Positions 23,495 to 35,918 are shown, counted from the stretch's first letter. The stretch is 64,000 bases of DNA from Diadema setosum (GCA_033980235.1 CM067077.1:9648102-9712101); one strand, 5' to 3'. Notes: generated from the letters alone by a model not told the origin. Numbers and translations: made by a program.

Positions 23495-24439
23495 ATACAG
23501 GTACATTATCATGTGATTAGCAAGTATTTCTGGCTATTCACTTCTATTGTACAACAACCAAGACAACACCCGACTGCTTAAAATCATGTTGTTCTCTTCT
23601 CTGATACATGGTCTCACTGCAACACTACAAATGACAGATTAGCTAGCACATGAAAGCATCATCCGCCATTACAAGAAGTTGGAGTGTGGTCAAAATGAAA
23701 CCCGTAATCTGAGAGAAGTCTGGTATTGAAAAACTCCATTAATTGCTTCCCTTCCATTTAGTATCAGAGGCAATAGCATTTTTGCTGCGGGGTTGAAGCA
23801 ATCCTATAGTTTAATACACAGTCCATGAAAGACTGAAATCAGAACACCATGAAGTGTTACATTAGGGTATTACATGCCAGTCTGCAATTGGTGCTAGAGA
23901 ACATGCATGCTGGGGTCTTTCAAAAGGAGTGTTTACACATCCACGAACTCTGATCCCTTTCACAAAAGGCACACTGGAAGTGGTTTAACACAATGATTCC
24001 TGCGGAACAACACCGCAATATCTTTATATCAATATTCAGGATTTCCGGCATATTTTCTGCTCATGCACAAGAAGAAGAAAGTTAAATCTGGCATTCACAC
24101 TCCAAGCAGCCACATCCGTAAGTTACAATTGTAGCTGCTGGTACAGTAGCCACAAATTTGAAAATTGTAATAAACATTTGTATTAAAAGAACAGCATAAA
24201 AGGCAACCTTGCAACACTTACTATGCTTTCCAACCCCAGAAAACGAATCCTAACCATTAACACAATCTTACAAACAAGTTCAACCAATTGGTGGATCTGT
24301 CAAAATTTTCTGAGGCAAGGCAGATATAAGCCATGCGGAGAATTATCAATAACAGATAAAGAGTGAGAAACAGTCGAGGGAAAGACTAATGAAGAAAAGA
24401 AATAATCAGGAAGCCTTTTTTTGCAAGGGTCTCACTTAC
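23495..24439. other. FOLH1-like intron 3, right part
   Basis: No exon, repeat terminus or regulatory motif was recognised. Confidence 0.4.
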
Positions 24440-24575
24440 AGTTATCTCTGCATTGGGACTGTATGGGTTAAATCCCGGAAGGGTGCCATTAACCAAGGTG
24501 TCCGTAGGATAGTACGTCGAGCTCCCAAACGTGCCTGGAGGGCTCACGACCACATCCAGTCGACTTGGGTTTGTC
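24440..24575 (-). CDS. FOLH1: FOLH1-like carboxypeptidase exon 3
   Basis: Acceptor TCTCCCATGCCCAG, 136 bp, donor GTAAGT. It completes the Met codon begun in exon 2 and ends in phase 0. It encodes TNPSRLDVVVSPPGTFGSS and onward to PYSPNAEIT, about residues 169-214, with N-glycosylation sites at the NMT junction and NGT. In the family this segment leads from the first apical strands into the proline-rich loop preceding the protease-associated domain. It aligns in position rather than closely in sequence. Confidence 0.85.
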
Positions 24576-24638
24576 CTGGGCATGGGAGAGCAGACAAAAA
24601 GAAAGTTGCAGCAGCGCCAACATTGCCCATCTTTCACC

Positions 24639-24727
24639 CATTGAAGTCTAGTCCTGAGTATACTCAGGCAAGTATCTCATCTGGCAAATGCATGTTATGG
24701 CAAAATCAGCTCATCCTCAATGAAACA
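24639..24727. mobile_element. TTAA MITE, copy 2 (degraded)
   Basis: It contains TAGTCCTGAGTATACTCAGGC, then GCAAAATCAGCTCATCCTCA, the same order as the family core. The termini are eroded. Confidence 0.55.
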
Positions 24728-24760
24728 AGGAAAAGTAGAAATTACGCGGTGTGTAATATA

Positions 24761-25693
24761 TGTCCCCGCCGAAGTAGCATTTAGTAGCAAAATGTACAAT
24801 ATAGGTAAAAAGATGAAGGTCAAAGGTCAAAGAAGTCAAAGGTCAAAATTCTATGCGGAAGTTTTGAAGCCCTCACCTAGTGCCATCACATAAAGCAAAC
24901 GGAATCGAAATCGGGTTAGAAATGGCGAAGGAGTAGCATTTTGTAGCCAATGTACAATATAGGTAAAAAAATCAAGGTCAAAGGTCAAAGAAGTCAAAGG
25001 TCAAAATTCTGTATATCATAGAAGTTTTGAAGCCCTCACCTAGTGCCATCACATAAAGCAAACGGAATCGAAATCGGGTTAGAAATGGCGAAGGAGTAGC
25101 ATTTGGTAGCAAAATGTACAATACAGGTCAAAAATCAAGGTCAAAGGTCAAAGAAGTCAAAGGTCAAAATTCTGTGTAGAAGTTTTGAAGCCCTCACCTA
25201 GTGCCATCACATAAAGCAAACGGAATCAAAATCGGGTTAGAAATGGCGAAGGAGTAGCATTTTGTAGGCAATGTACAATATAGGTCAAAAATCAAGGTCA
25301 AAGGTCAAAGAAGTCAAAGGTCAAAATTCTGTGTAGAAATTTTGAAGCCCTCACGTAGTGCCATCATATAAAGCAAACGGAATCAAAATCGGGTTAGAAA
25401 TGGCGAAGGAGTAGCATTTTGAAGCAAAATGTACAATATAGGTCAAAGGTCAAGGTCAAAGATCACAACTGAAATTCTGTATAGAAGTTTCAAAGCTCCC
25501 ATGTAGTGCTGTCATATAAAGCAAACAGAATCAAAATCAGGTCAGAAATGGCGAAGGAGTAGCATTTTGAACATTTTGATCACACACGGACGCACACACG
25601 GACGGACGGACGGACACACGGACGGACACACGGACACACACACGTACGGAGCCCGTTTCATAGTCCCCTGCTCAAACTCGTTCGGCGGGGACA
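24761..25693. mobile_element. Inverted-repeat element with AGGTCA arrays and a GGAC tail
   Basis: The perfect 13 bp ends TGTCCCCGCCGAA (24761-24773) and its complement (25681-25693) bracket five tandem units. The text TAGCAAAATGTACAATATAGG recurs near 24778, 24944, 25100, 25261 and 25415 (about 154-166 bp period). Each unit includes AGGTCAAAGGTCA. A GGAC/CACGGAC microsatellite (about 25587-25645) precedes the right end. It is non-autonomous, and the architecture is the same as the element at 564-2000. Confidence 0.8.
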
Positions 25694-26667
25694 ATAAAAG
25701 GGAATAACACTCAAATATATATGTGGATCGAGTGAATGCCGCATTATCAGTCTTTTGGATAGATCAGCAGATTTGTAGAAAATTGGACAATCTGTTAAAA
25801 AGTTAAATTTTTTCATTTTGTCAGTCACAACAGGATAACAATATCAAGATAATATAAAGAGAGCTTCACAATTTGTTTTTCTTTTATAAAATAAAAAGAT
25901 AACATTCTCTTGACATGATAATGATATTCATACGATAAAGGGTAATATCATTCACCCTGCTCTTTAACTGTGTCAGAAAATGAAAATATGTTGGAAGAGG
26001 GAAAGTCAAGTGCTCTTTAATTGTGCCAGAAAATGAAAATATGTTGACCACAACATACACTGCATTTCTTTTATGGGAGGTTATAATCCTGTGAGTTATT
26101 ACAGTCACAAAATCTAAGTCACGAAAACTTTACAAAATATATCTGCTTGAGAACCAGAAGGGTGTTATTACACTTTGTTTGTTTGTTAGTTTTTGTCTGT
26201 TTGTTTGTTTGTTTGTGTGGTTGGGTTTTGTGTGTGTGTGTGTGTTGGGGGGGGGGGGTATTGAGTTATTGGTATCTCAACTTGTAGAACTTGATCTCCT
26301 CTATATTACTGTGTCATAGTTTAAGTATTTTCATATTCAGTAAAATGTTAAAAATCAAAACCACAAGGTTGGTGTTTTACCTGATATTTGGAGCAATGCC
26401 TATAGATTATTCTATCCACTTTTAATTAAGTGAACTTTTTCTTTCATGAAAATTGATTGTTTGGTTTTTATTTGATAGTGCACAGTGCATGTACATTGAA
26501 TCAGATACAATTTGCGGATAAACATGGATTGCAACAACAGAACAAAGGCTAATTCAAGACGGAACAAATAAGATTCATTTGTAAGATTAGTTATTGTGAG
26601 CTCTCTCTCTCTTTCTTCTTTATAGTCCCATGCTTTGCACTTTGTGTTTCCAATTTAATATACTCAC
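25694..26667. other. FOLH1-like intron 2 with a dispersed repeat
   Basis: It holds GTTT/GTTTG and GT microsatellites and a G-run (about 26180-26260). A block at 26265-26470 is similar to 16456-16670. Confidence 0.5.
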
Positions 26668-26808
26668 ATGTTGGGCCTGGAGAGCTGTACACTATACTGT
26701 TTGGTGTATACCTTAAAACCATCCATGCTTGCCCACATGTTCTTGATACGATTGACAATGATCTCGCTGTTTGGTGAGCCTGCGTAGTGGGGTATCTGGG
26801 TAAATTGC
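26668..26808 (-). CDS. FOLH1: FOLH1-like carboxypeptidase exon 2
   Basis: Acceptor CTTACATTTTCAG, 141 bp, donor GTGAGT. It completes an Arg codon from exon 1 and ends two bases into a Met codon. It encodes QFTQIPHYAGSPNSEIIVNR and onward to YSVQLSRPN. The F-T-x-x-P-H-x-A-G start is the hallmark opening of the M28B ectodomain (FOLH1, NAALAD2, NAALADL1), followed by the I-x-x-x-W helix and the YxVxLSxPN strand. Residues about 122-168. Confidence 0.92.
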
Positions 26809-27410
26809 CTGAAAATGTAAGACAAAAAATATATGCACACACTTTTATTTTTATCAAACAATAATGTAATCAATTTTCTGATCTAGGCAATACGAATTAT
26901 TAAATGAATAATCTATCAAACAAAGTAGAATTACATCAAAATGTAATAAGTGACTGACACCTTTACACTAACCATTAAAAGCAAATAACTCAAAATAATA
27001 GAGAATTTTTTCTTTCAATTTCTGAACTGTGTTCCCTCTGAATGAAGAGTATCTAACAAGCATTGTCTTGTGTTTATATTTCTGTTAAACAATTGCTGAT
27101 TTTGATTAACATTTGAAAGTGCGGTTGTATTTTTCCAAAGTACCACTAGCCAGCCACGTGCAGTGTTCGTAGTGAGAAGGATCAGGTTGAAAATAAATTC
27201 TTGTGAATACTGGTAGTTTCACTATAAGAATCTATTCCAACTGAATATATTCGTGTGTTGAGCTGAAGACAAATCATTACACTGGCTCATTTACTGCTTA
27301 TTAATTACGATTGTATGAATAAATGCTTTAACTCGAAAATTTGAGTTTTGCTGTTACCTACATGGAAAAGAGTCATGAGAAATCTGTATGAAATATTACT
27401 ATCCTCTCTA

Positions 27411-27793
27411 TTAAAGGGATGGTACAGTATTGGTGGAGATGAAAATTGGGCTTGTACTTTTTTGCGAGATACCAAGAAAACACTGATGAAATAGTACAAA
27501 ACATACCATTTCAAGTGGAATTCAAAGTTTATTTGATAAAAATCGGGTTTGGAATAGCTGAAACATCCAAAAACAAAGTAAAAACAAACAATCGTAATAA
27601 AGTGTGGGTCCCACACTTTATAAGGATCACTCTGTTTTGGATATCTCGGCCATTTCAAAACCAATTTTTATCAAATAAACATTGAATCCTATGTATGTTC
27701 TTTAATATTTCATAAGAGGTTTCTCACTATCTCACCAAAAAAATGATAAATACCTGAAGTTAAGTCTCAACCAAAACTATGCAATCCCTTTAA
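27411..27793. mobile_element. Foldback MITE, copy 3 (complete)
   Basis: TTAAAGGGATGGTACAGTAT at 27411 pairs with ATGCAATCCCTTTAA at 27779-27793. 383 bp; nearly the whole element folds on itself (ATCGGGTTTGGAATAGC against TCGGCCATTTCAAAACCA). It sits just downstream of FOLH1-like exon 1, in intron 1. Frames on both strands across it are shadows of the repeat. Confidence 0.8.
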
Positions 27794-27869
27794 AGTGGCT
27801 GCTTACAGACCAAAGTTTATCCTGGGCTTGCAAGACTGGCAAAAGAGACACATGGGGGGTCCAACTCAC

Positions 27870-28234
27870 CTGAGGTAATCATCCAGGTAGTTTCTGCTGA
27901 TGATGCTGTCCAACATGGCACTGTACTGGCTGGTCGGAGTGGGTGCCTCTGTGGGCTCCGGCAGTGACTTGTTGGCAGTTGCATTGTTGGGCCTCTTGAG
28001 GTCACAGTGCGGGACTATCGAGAAATGCAGGAAGTGTCCAATGACCAGCCCGACGACGAACACGGCGACGACCAGGGCCACCAGGCCAACGGCCTTGCGG
28101 TGGAAGTCACACCAGCGCTTGGTGGCAGCCCAGCGGCCGTAACCGTAATTGTCCCGGACTTTCAGGTCCAACGAGTCCATGTCCATTTCCTCTGCGAAGC
28201 GGGAGTATGCCGCCACGCCTCCATCCATCGTCAT
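27870..28234 (-). CDS. FOLH1: FOLH1-like type II membrane carboxypeptidase, exon 1 (start)
   Basis: The ATG at 28234 has an in-frame TGA nine bases upstream and context ACCATGA, so it is a convincing start. The 365 bp exon encodes a cytosolic tail of about 47 residues, one membrane segment (about 48-71, AVGLVALVVAVFVVGLVIGH), a stalk with two N-glycosylation sites (NAT, NKS) and the Pro/Thr-rich linker, ending DYLR at a GTGAGT donor. Family members are type II zinc metallopeptidases that cleave C-terminal glutamate from N-acetyl-aspartyl-glutamate or folyl-polyglutamate outside the cell. The tail is longer than the roughly 19 residues of human FOLH1. Which paralogue it is (FOLH1, NAALAD2, NAALADL1) cannot be fixed without the catalytic domain. 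A 5' untranslated exon boundary is possible at an ATGCAG near 28270. Confidence 0.88.
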
Positions 28235-28270
28235 GGTGATTCAATGTGATGCCTACTGTACAGTTGTACC

Positions 28271-31011
28271 TGCATAATTTTTGAAGTGAGAGGAATAGGA
28301 AATATGCATTTTCTACTGTAAAACACAATATTTTCATGACATAAAATCTTTACAAATTGGAGCCGATGGCCATTTTTCAGCGTCAAATTTTCGCGAAGAG
28401 TATAGAGACGAGAACTTTCACGCATATTCATGACTCTTAGCTCTCCCTTGGCTGATCGGATGCATTGTAGAAAACAGGTTGTGAACCCTTGTGAATTAAT
28501 CCTGTTTTGTACTGTTTGGTTTTGCCACACCATAGAGGGATTAAACAAGGTCGGCCCAGCATGGATGAAGTATTCTCAGCTTCATTCCGAAATGCCTGTC
28601 ATATCTCAGACTATACCCTGAAGCCGAGCATTCCTAAATGACGACCAGAATGGGGAAGGAAAGCTCGCATTCTCACCTGTGCATGCCACTCAGATTAGAA
28701 GGTAGGCCTAATCTGAATACTATTCTGGAATGCCAGCCTCTAACTGTCTGTGATTTTGATACATGGAAATAGCAAAAAGTGCACAGCTAGATGTTAAAAT
28801 AAAAAAATAAGATTTCATATCTCCAGAATATTATGCCCACATAATTTGTTCCCCCAAATGAAAGTCCTGAACAGAATGGAAAACTCTCAATTGCAAACTC
28901 CTGATAAGAAACATTTGCATCTCAATGTCCACCCTGATGAAAGTTGAAAGAAATCTGAGCCATACACCATTTCCTTTTCACCTAAAATATGAGATAATTT
29001 CTACTTCCTTCCAGAAAGTAATTGTTCCAAGTTCAATTTTTCTTTGCCACCCCCCAAAAAAACAACAACAACACACACACACGATTTTAATACTTCCTAC
29101 TTCCTTCAATACTAAATACACGTAGATACTCTAGAATTTAACAGTCTTGTAGCTTTAACCTGTTTACACACCTTCACTCTCTTAATGAATTCTTCCTTTG
29201 TTGTATTTCTGGCATTTTCTTAAAATCCCATTCAGATCCCCCTCCCAAACTTGTAAAAGAGTAATTCGGGATCCATAGTGTCTCTACCCATGGACCTACC
29301 ACAAAAATGGACATGTACATTGCTGGTTTATTAATTCAAACACCTGTTTCTGTGAAAAGCGTCACAATAACATTTTAAAGATGCTTTCACTTGATCACGT
29401 TGGTCACAAACTGGACCTTATGGTTGCCTTTTCACATCAAGCATACAATTATTACAGACAGGATGGGGAAAGATTCTCTCACGTTGTACTGTCATGTCAT
29501 ATCATTGCATAAAAGCAATATACCTCCAATATTTCTTCTTGAAATATTTACAGCATTCATTCTCACTAAACATAAAAAGAAATACAGGAAAAAAATGTAA
29601 CATATGACATACAATTAAGCCCTTACCTTACAAATGTTATACTATCTGCTGTAAATCAAAGAAGACAGATACTGGTACAATTCATTATTGATACAGTGTA
29701 TACATGTACAGAACTACAATTGTACATGTTGTATGTGATGTTGTACACACATAGTATATTGTACAACACAGCCTATCTGGGAAATGATTAATAACATGTC
29801 TCTCCTAACATCACTGATGCTCAAGCATGTTTTAGATGAATCATACTCGGGGTGGACTGTAATGGTAAGATACCTCTGTGCGTCCTTGAATGCAGTCTCT
29901 GTCATGGCGTGTCACATGACTTCTTGTCTCAAGGTCATTTCAGCATTAGAAATTAATTAACAGTTCCTGGCATGTAGCATTAAGGGGCCCCTTTTACACC
30001 AGAGCTGGCAGTGCCTTAAGTCATGAAACCTCGGTTTCTGGCAGAAATACACAGTGACAGATTTTTGGTAAGTATAAATCATATCATGATGATATTGATC
30101 TGCACAAACAAGCATGAAACTTCAACTCTGATGAATGCAAGAGAGCATTTCATACTGACAGCAAAACGATGTGACAGAAATGTACAAAATGACCATGAAA
30201 GCTGGTAGAAAACTGAGCCACCAACACCCTTTTTTTGCGTGTTTTGAATCACTGTTTTGAAATGCTGTTTCAAAATGAGTCTAGAGGCAACTACATTTTG
30301 AACTACACACACTTCGAAAGCCTGGTTTATGACACAGAAAAGTCAAAACATTTATAAATGCACCCTAACACAGTCCTCATAAGGCAGCACAGATATTGGT
30401 TTTAACAGCACTTCTCCTCCTGTCGAATGATTTTAGAACAATAATAAAACAGAAATATAAGCTTGAAAATGAATCTCCGGAAATGGAAAAATTGCCATTT
30501 TGTTGCTTCTCATTCAATTAACCTGTAATTCATCGGCACTGTATGGTGCACATTGTAGAATAGTGTGTAGAGACCCAGCTCCATTGTGAGTTGTATTCAA
30601 GCATGAAGAAGTACAACTGTACAATTGACTGAACAGATAGACAGGAAAAATACCATTTATGACACCCTAACCAAACAAGTGATACAGTACATCACACACA
30701 ATACACTATAAAATATGGTTGTATAAAGGGCAAAAGCAATTTACCGGTATGCATTATTCATCTGGCACTGCGACTTTTCAACACACTGCAAAGGATGCAT
30801 TTCATTCTGCATTATATGTATTAACTGAACACGCTTTCAAATGGCCGAATTTGAATGGGCATAGTTGGCTTGAAGGCACGCTGTGCTGGATTGGGTCACC
30901 AGTAAGTGCAACAAAATGCATTAGTCAAGGGTTTTAGATGTTATTTTTTACACAAAAATAACCCAAACTATCTACATTTTGGCATAAAATAATCACCAAG
31001 ATTCTATTTCC
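28271..31011. other. Upstream/intergenic region of the FOLH1-like gene
   Basis: No exon was recognised. The part at 28370-28500 has a few CpGs (TTTTCGCGAAGAG) and may include the promoter. A CA microsatellite lies at about 29066-29082. Confidence 0.35.
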
Positions 31012-31104
31012 TTAACCCATTGAGGACGGGCTGATCTTGCTAACACGCATTTAAAATATAGACACCTGCCGGAGTGTACTTTGGACTCGTCTTCAGCTAA
31101 TTAA
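31012..31104. mobile_element. TTAA MITE, copy 3 (opposite orientation)
   Basis: TTAACCCATTGAGGACGGGC at 31012, then CTGATCTTGCTAACACGC, match the family core in reverse. The right side is eroded toward CTAATTAA at about 31098. Confidence 0.65.
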
Positions 31105-31170
31105 TACAGAACTCTTACTTTCTTCTGATAATCAGTGCACGATCTGCTGGTTGCACAGTTTTAACATTTG

Positions 31171-31985
31171 GGCAATTCCAGCATTATGGACACTACATTT
31201 AGAGAATTTTTTCGTGACTTTGCTGGCTTACACTGTATTTCAACAACTCAGCATAATCATTCTGAATCCATTCATGGTTTATTCTAACCCAGTGGTCATG
31301 AAATGTTAACAGTCTGAGTTTTGATTCTAGTTACAATATATCATTCGGTAGATATTACACAAAATGCTTGCCTTTATAACGGACAGTACATTTTTTGGAC
31401 ACGATTATGTACCTCCATGTGGATATGTTAAGAAATTTATGTATCAGAGCATCAAGTAAAAGAATTTTTTTTTTTCTGAAATGAGTGCTCAGGTCCTGTT
31501 TAAGTTGTAGATTGATAATTGTGAACAAAACATTCAGCATGTACTCTACAGGTTCACAAATGTAGCGTTAAGGACATTACATCATTAGCGTTACGGACAT
31601 TACAACTTTGTCCACTTTTTAAGGTCCCAATATTCATACTTCAACACAGTTCGTATCTCAGACAAGGCTTACATGTAGTGTTTTTTGGTCCATTCTTAAC
31701 CATAAACTACTTTGAACAAAATGCTGATGTGTTGATGACTATGGAATACTGAGAGTCAAAGATTGTGTGTTTTTACAAAATTTATCAAAAATTTTGCCCC
31801 AAATGGATTTTTTGAAGAAAAGAATGTCTAAATACACTTTAATTGTATCAAAATACCACTCAAATGAAAGAACTAGACAAGTTCTAGCATTTGATACTAA
31901 ATTTGTCCCTGCAGCTCATATATTTTTCAAATCATTGCAGATTTATGAGTTTTAGGAAAGTAACATTTTTCGCGGAATTGCCAAT
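31171..31985. mobile_element. Inverted-repeat element, GGGCAATTCC family, copy 1
   Basis: GGGCAATTCCAGCATTATGG near 31171 and CGCGGAATTGCC near 31971 form imperfect inverted ends. Internal GTAGCGTTAAGGACATTACA / TTAGCGTTACGGACATTACA repeats resemble the GTAACGTTACTAACC motifs of the copy at 38082-38841. No coding frame was found. Confidence 0.5.
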
Positions 31986-32946
31986 TTGCTGTTGGGCATT
32001 ATTAATTCAATGTTTTGTAGTTGTGGGTCTATGCAAAGGGGATGCATAATTGTCCTTGTTTATTTTGTCAATTTGTACACACAACACTGTCAGCTTCTAC
32101 TTTAAATATCACACACACACTTCAGTGCAAATGAGCACTTACAATTTTTGTACGGGCAAATGAACAAAGGTTTGTTGCAGTAGTGCATTATAATTACCCA
32201 AACAACAAATATGAGGCTACTGCACAATGCCATTTTTGATTGCTACTTACAAGTGTAAGTCTCTGAGTGTCATAGAACGTATATGCTAATGTGTTGCTGT
32301 GGATAATTGGTATATACCAAAGGTACAATATCTGTGTGGTTTTAGCGCAATGCCCATGTACAGGGTTTTCACGCGTGGAGTGGTTTGCATCAGTCAATTA
32401 CAATGTACATGTGGTACCAGCTGCTGTAAAAGTGGGAAATTTTGTGCATCTAGTAGTATATGTACAGGTGATTTTTCGCACTCGGCCGGGTAAAATCAGC
32501 TTGTACGTGTTTGTACGTGTAATTTCACAGACAGATGCACCAAGTGAGCGGGCACTTCAACCAGCTCACTGCTGCCACAGTAATAAATCATGGACAGTAT
32601 AAGACCTAAATGGCTTTGACATCACATGATAAAAGGTAACTGGTCCATATCATGACCTAAACTTCACTTACAGTGTATGCCACAGGACAAGTGAACATAA
32701 AGAAATTTTCAAACAAATGACACATATAACAAATTTCCTTACAATATACTAACAAGAGTGTATCTCGAGATCTATCACAGATAATGAAAAATGTTATTAC
32801 AATATATGTATCTAGACCATAACAACCAAATATTTGGGCACTTTTAATGCTAAATTCATGTCACTCAAAATATGCATGACAATGCCCACATCACAAAAAT
32901 GTCACCTTTTACAGTACCCCTCAACTGCGAGCCCCATTAAAACAGA

Positions 32947-33127
32947 TTAACCAGTTGAGGATGAGTCCCCAGTATACTAAGTAGTCAGGCAGATGTCTAT
33001 GGGAAGTGTGTCTTGTAGCAAAATCAGTCCATCTTTAACCCGTTGAGGACGGTTTGATTTTGCTACAACACACATTTCCCATAGACTGTTGCCCGAGTAT
33101 ACTCGGTATTCGTCCTCAACGGGTTAA
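32947..33127. mobile_element. TTAA MITE dimer, head to head (copies 4 and 5)
   Basis: The first unit runs from TTAACCAGTTGAGGATGAG (32947) through GTCTATGGGAAGTGTG and TAGCAAAATCAG. The second, inverted, runs from TTAACCCGTTGAGGACGG (33036) through TTGCTACAACACACATTTCC to GTCCTCAACGGGTTAA (33127). Ends TTAA-CCC...GGG-TTAA match the target site and first bases of piggyBac-type transposons (established for that superfamily; assignment is inference). Confidence 0.75.
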
Positions 33128-33971
33128 CAGGTTAACCTTGGGCTAATGGACTCTCCACAGCCTAATGCCAAGTACAACGGTTAGCAGCTAGTCTAGACTA
33201 TTGCTTACAATCATGGTATGTAGATTTACACACAGACGGCATAGGCAATTTGAAAATGTATTAGCGTGTCGTCACATAGCTTCTTTTCTTTTTATGCACA
33301 GTGTGTTTTTTATGTCCACTCGAAGGACATCAAGTGTTTGTATTGGGAGCTGTGATAGCTCAATACTTGGAGTACATAAATCAAAGCTGTTTTCTTGACA
33401 TGATAGCTCAATGTCATGGCAAACCATGAGTACAGTATTAAAAGGGAAGGTGTACCTTGGAATTATTTTTTTTTTCAATTTGTTTCCTTAGCATCTTTCT
33501 TCAAAACTATAAATCTTTGTACAAAAGAGTAAAATATGGTTTACACCATACATGTGTCCTCCTCAGTGGGTAACTTCCATCTGTGCCCAAATACATATCT
33601 TTTTAGACAAATTAAAATCACCTTTCTTTTTGTACAAAACAAATGGAAACCATGCTCATCACCTATGTAACACAGAGTTACCCATTTGTCTTATACTTGC
33701 TTACACTTTTACAACTGAGAACTTTGTTTTGTGTACATGTGTCTAATTTTTGGTCACCAAGATTTTTACTGAGCTACATACATTGTAGATGATTCTTCTG
33801 TTTTTCATACAAAGGAACATAATATCAGCATGGAATTTCCCTTTTACTTTCAATCCTTAACAACCATCAGCAAAGTCTGCATAATAATGAGATGAAAATG
33901 TTATTTTGATCTAGCTATTCTTAGAGAGTCAGCAGGACTGTAAGACTACAGTTGTAGTTCAAAACATATTA
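33128..33971. other. Intergenic, no clear feature
   Basis: AT-rich sequence without exons or repeat termini that I recognise. Confidence 0.4.
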
Positions 33972-34179
33972 AACAGTGCACTCCCATTACAACGAACACC
34001 ATAAGGGATTAATAACGAGATTCCAATTTATTCAATGAAGTAAAAATTCAGCCCCCAACATCATCCACTCTTTGATTTTCCATTGTTTGTTTGTTTACAA
34101 CAAAATTTGGATAGATAATTCATGAAAGAAAACTAACTGCAGTCACGGGGATTTTATTTTATAATGGGAGTCGACCGTA
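33972..34179. mobile_element. About 208 bp TA-flanked MITE
   Basis: ACAGTGCACTCCCATTACAA at the left is inverted as TAATGGGAGTCGACCGTA at the right (34162-34179). The interior TTACAACGAACACC resembles the element at 61843. Confidence 0.6.
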
Positions 34180-35887
34180 TTATGTAACGGGACGGACATT
34201 CTTATGGCAATGTTGTGATGGTGCCTTTTAAGGGAGGTTACAGGTAATTTTAAATCTTATTGGCAATACCCTTTATCTCTTCCAACTCTTGTTCTCACAG
34301 CCCTGAGACATCTATTGTCTATTGTGTTTTGATTGGTGCAAACAATTACTCCCTGAAAACCATGTTTTCACAACTCTGCTTTATTTTAAGGGGCTGCATG
34401 CTATACTATATATATATATATATATATATATTTTTTTTACCAGTATGTAACCTTCTTGCGTAGTATAAAGAAAAAAAAGGAAAACAGACACACACACCAC
34501 GGAAAGATAATTCTGCTTGAAACAATCCTCACCCTCTCTCAAACAACAGTCACACTGACCGATCATCCATTCTATCCTCTGTTACATACTGAAAACTTCT
34601 GATCCAAGAAGTGGTTCTACATGGCCACCGAAAGGATTGGATATTCATAATGCACCATGCTCATCGTCTTCACTTTTCCATACACTGGCCCCTGGTGGTA
34701 ATTCAAGCATGCGCTCTCAACTTGTAGATAATCCCACTAAGAGAAACAATTTCTCAAGGAGAATTCTGACCTTCCTCTATCAACAAACATAAAAATGTAT
34801 GACATACTTTGGAAATATCACTTAAAACAAACAAACAAACAAACTTTACAACTCAGATAGCATTAAGTACAACATATAAAGAGGTCGAGTTCAAGAAAGA
34901 AAAAAGATCTAAGATCTAATGAATAAGTATGAATACAGTCGGTTCTGATTTTTTTTTTTTTATAGACTTTACTTCCAAGCAGCAAACATAATGCAAATAA
35001 TGTTGGCATAATGCCAAGACATGAGAAGAAAAAGGCTTTAATAGCAAACAGCATAAAAGGAAACTAACGAGTAATTGACACTTCAAGTTAAAAGATGATT
35101 AGAGTTCATTGATGCCACTTGTTCCTACAGAAACTATGTACTGCAGCTAATATCAAGAATAATCATTATGGAGAAACCTCCTTGTTTTTTGTTTATCCTG
35201 TTTTCCATCTCTCCTAATGCTTTCCTTTTTATACACCTCTACCTTCCCTCATACTTTATTCAAGTACCCTACACTTGTGTGTTTCAACAAGTAATTCTAC
35301 TAGTGAATCAAACTTGGATAAAATTTCTACAAAATTTGTGAAACTTTGATAAAGATGGCATGTATATGTAAGAAAACACCAAAAATTAAATCAAACTGTA
35401 TTTGGTTAAAGGCCAAAAAAGCAGGGAATTATACATGTACCGGTATACAGTATACCACTAAACTTGCATGGTTAAAAAAAAGAACCCAAACAAAACAAAA
35501 ACAAAAACAAAAAACAGAAGAAAAAAAAAAAAAACGAAAAACAGAAAAAAAAAGAAAAAAAGAACCCAACATGATACTAAGGTTTACTCAACTGCAACAT
35601 ATGATGGCTCAATTTACAAGATATGGTGCAGATATTCTGAACTTTCATCAAAATCAACCACAGTTCAAAGTTCATTCAGCGTGCACACCAATTATTATTT
35701 CTCACACAATACAGTGTACATCACAAATTACTTTGCACTTGGAAAGGTGTGTACTTCCTTAAATAGTCTGATCATCCGTATCCCACTCAGACTGTGTGGG
35801 GGCAAAAGAATGTCTATCATATAATACATGTATACCCAAAGCCTCAAGTACACTAATATTCAACAATCAAGATTGTTGTGATATATT

Positions 35888-35918
<31 letters not shown>

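Noticed and set aside
27305..27685. Open frames of 79 and 119 codons on opposite strands
   Set aside because: Both lie within the palindromic foldback MITE and recur in its other copies (for example 22716-22940).
27900..28249. Two overlapping 80-codon plus-strand frames opposite FOLH1-like exon 1
   Set aside because: They are antisense shadows of a GC-rich real exon with a membrane segment and splice donor on the minus strand.
35346..35824. Lysine-rich plus-strand frames of 118 and 138 codons
   Set aside because: The length comes from an A-rich low-complexity tract without stops in two frames; no splice or family support.
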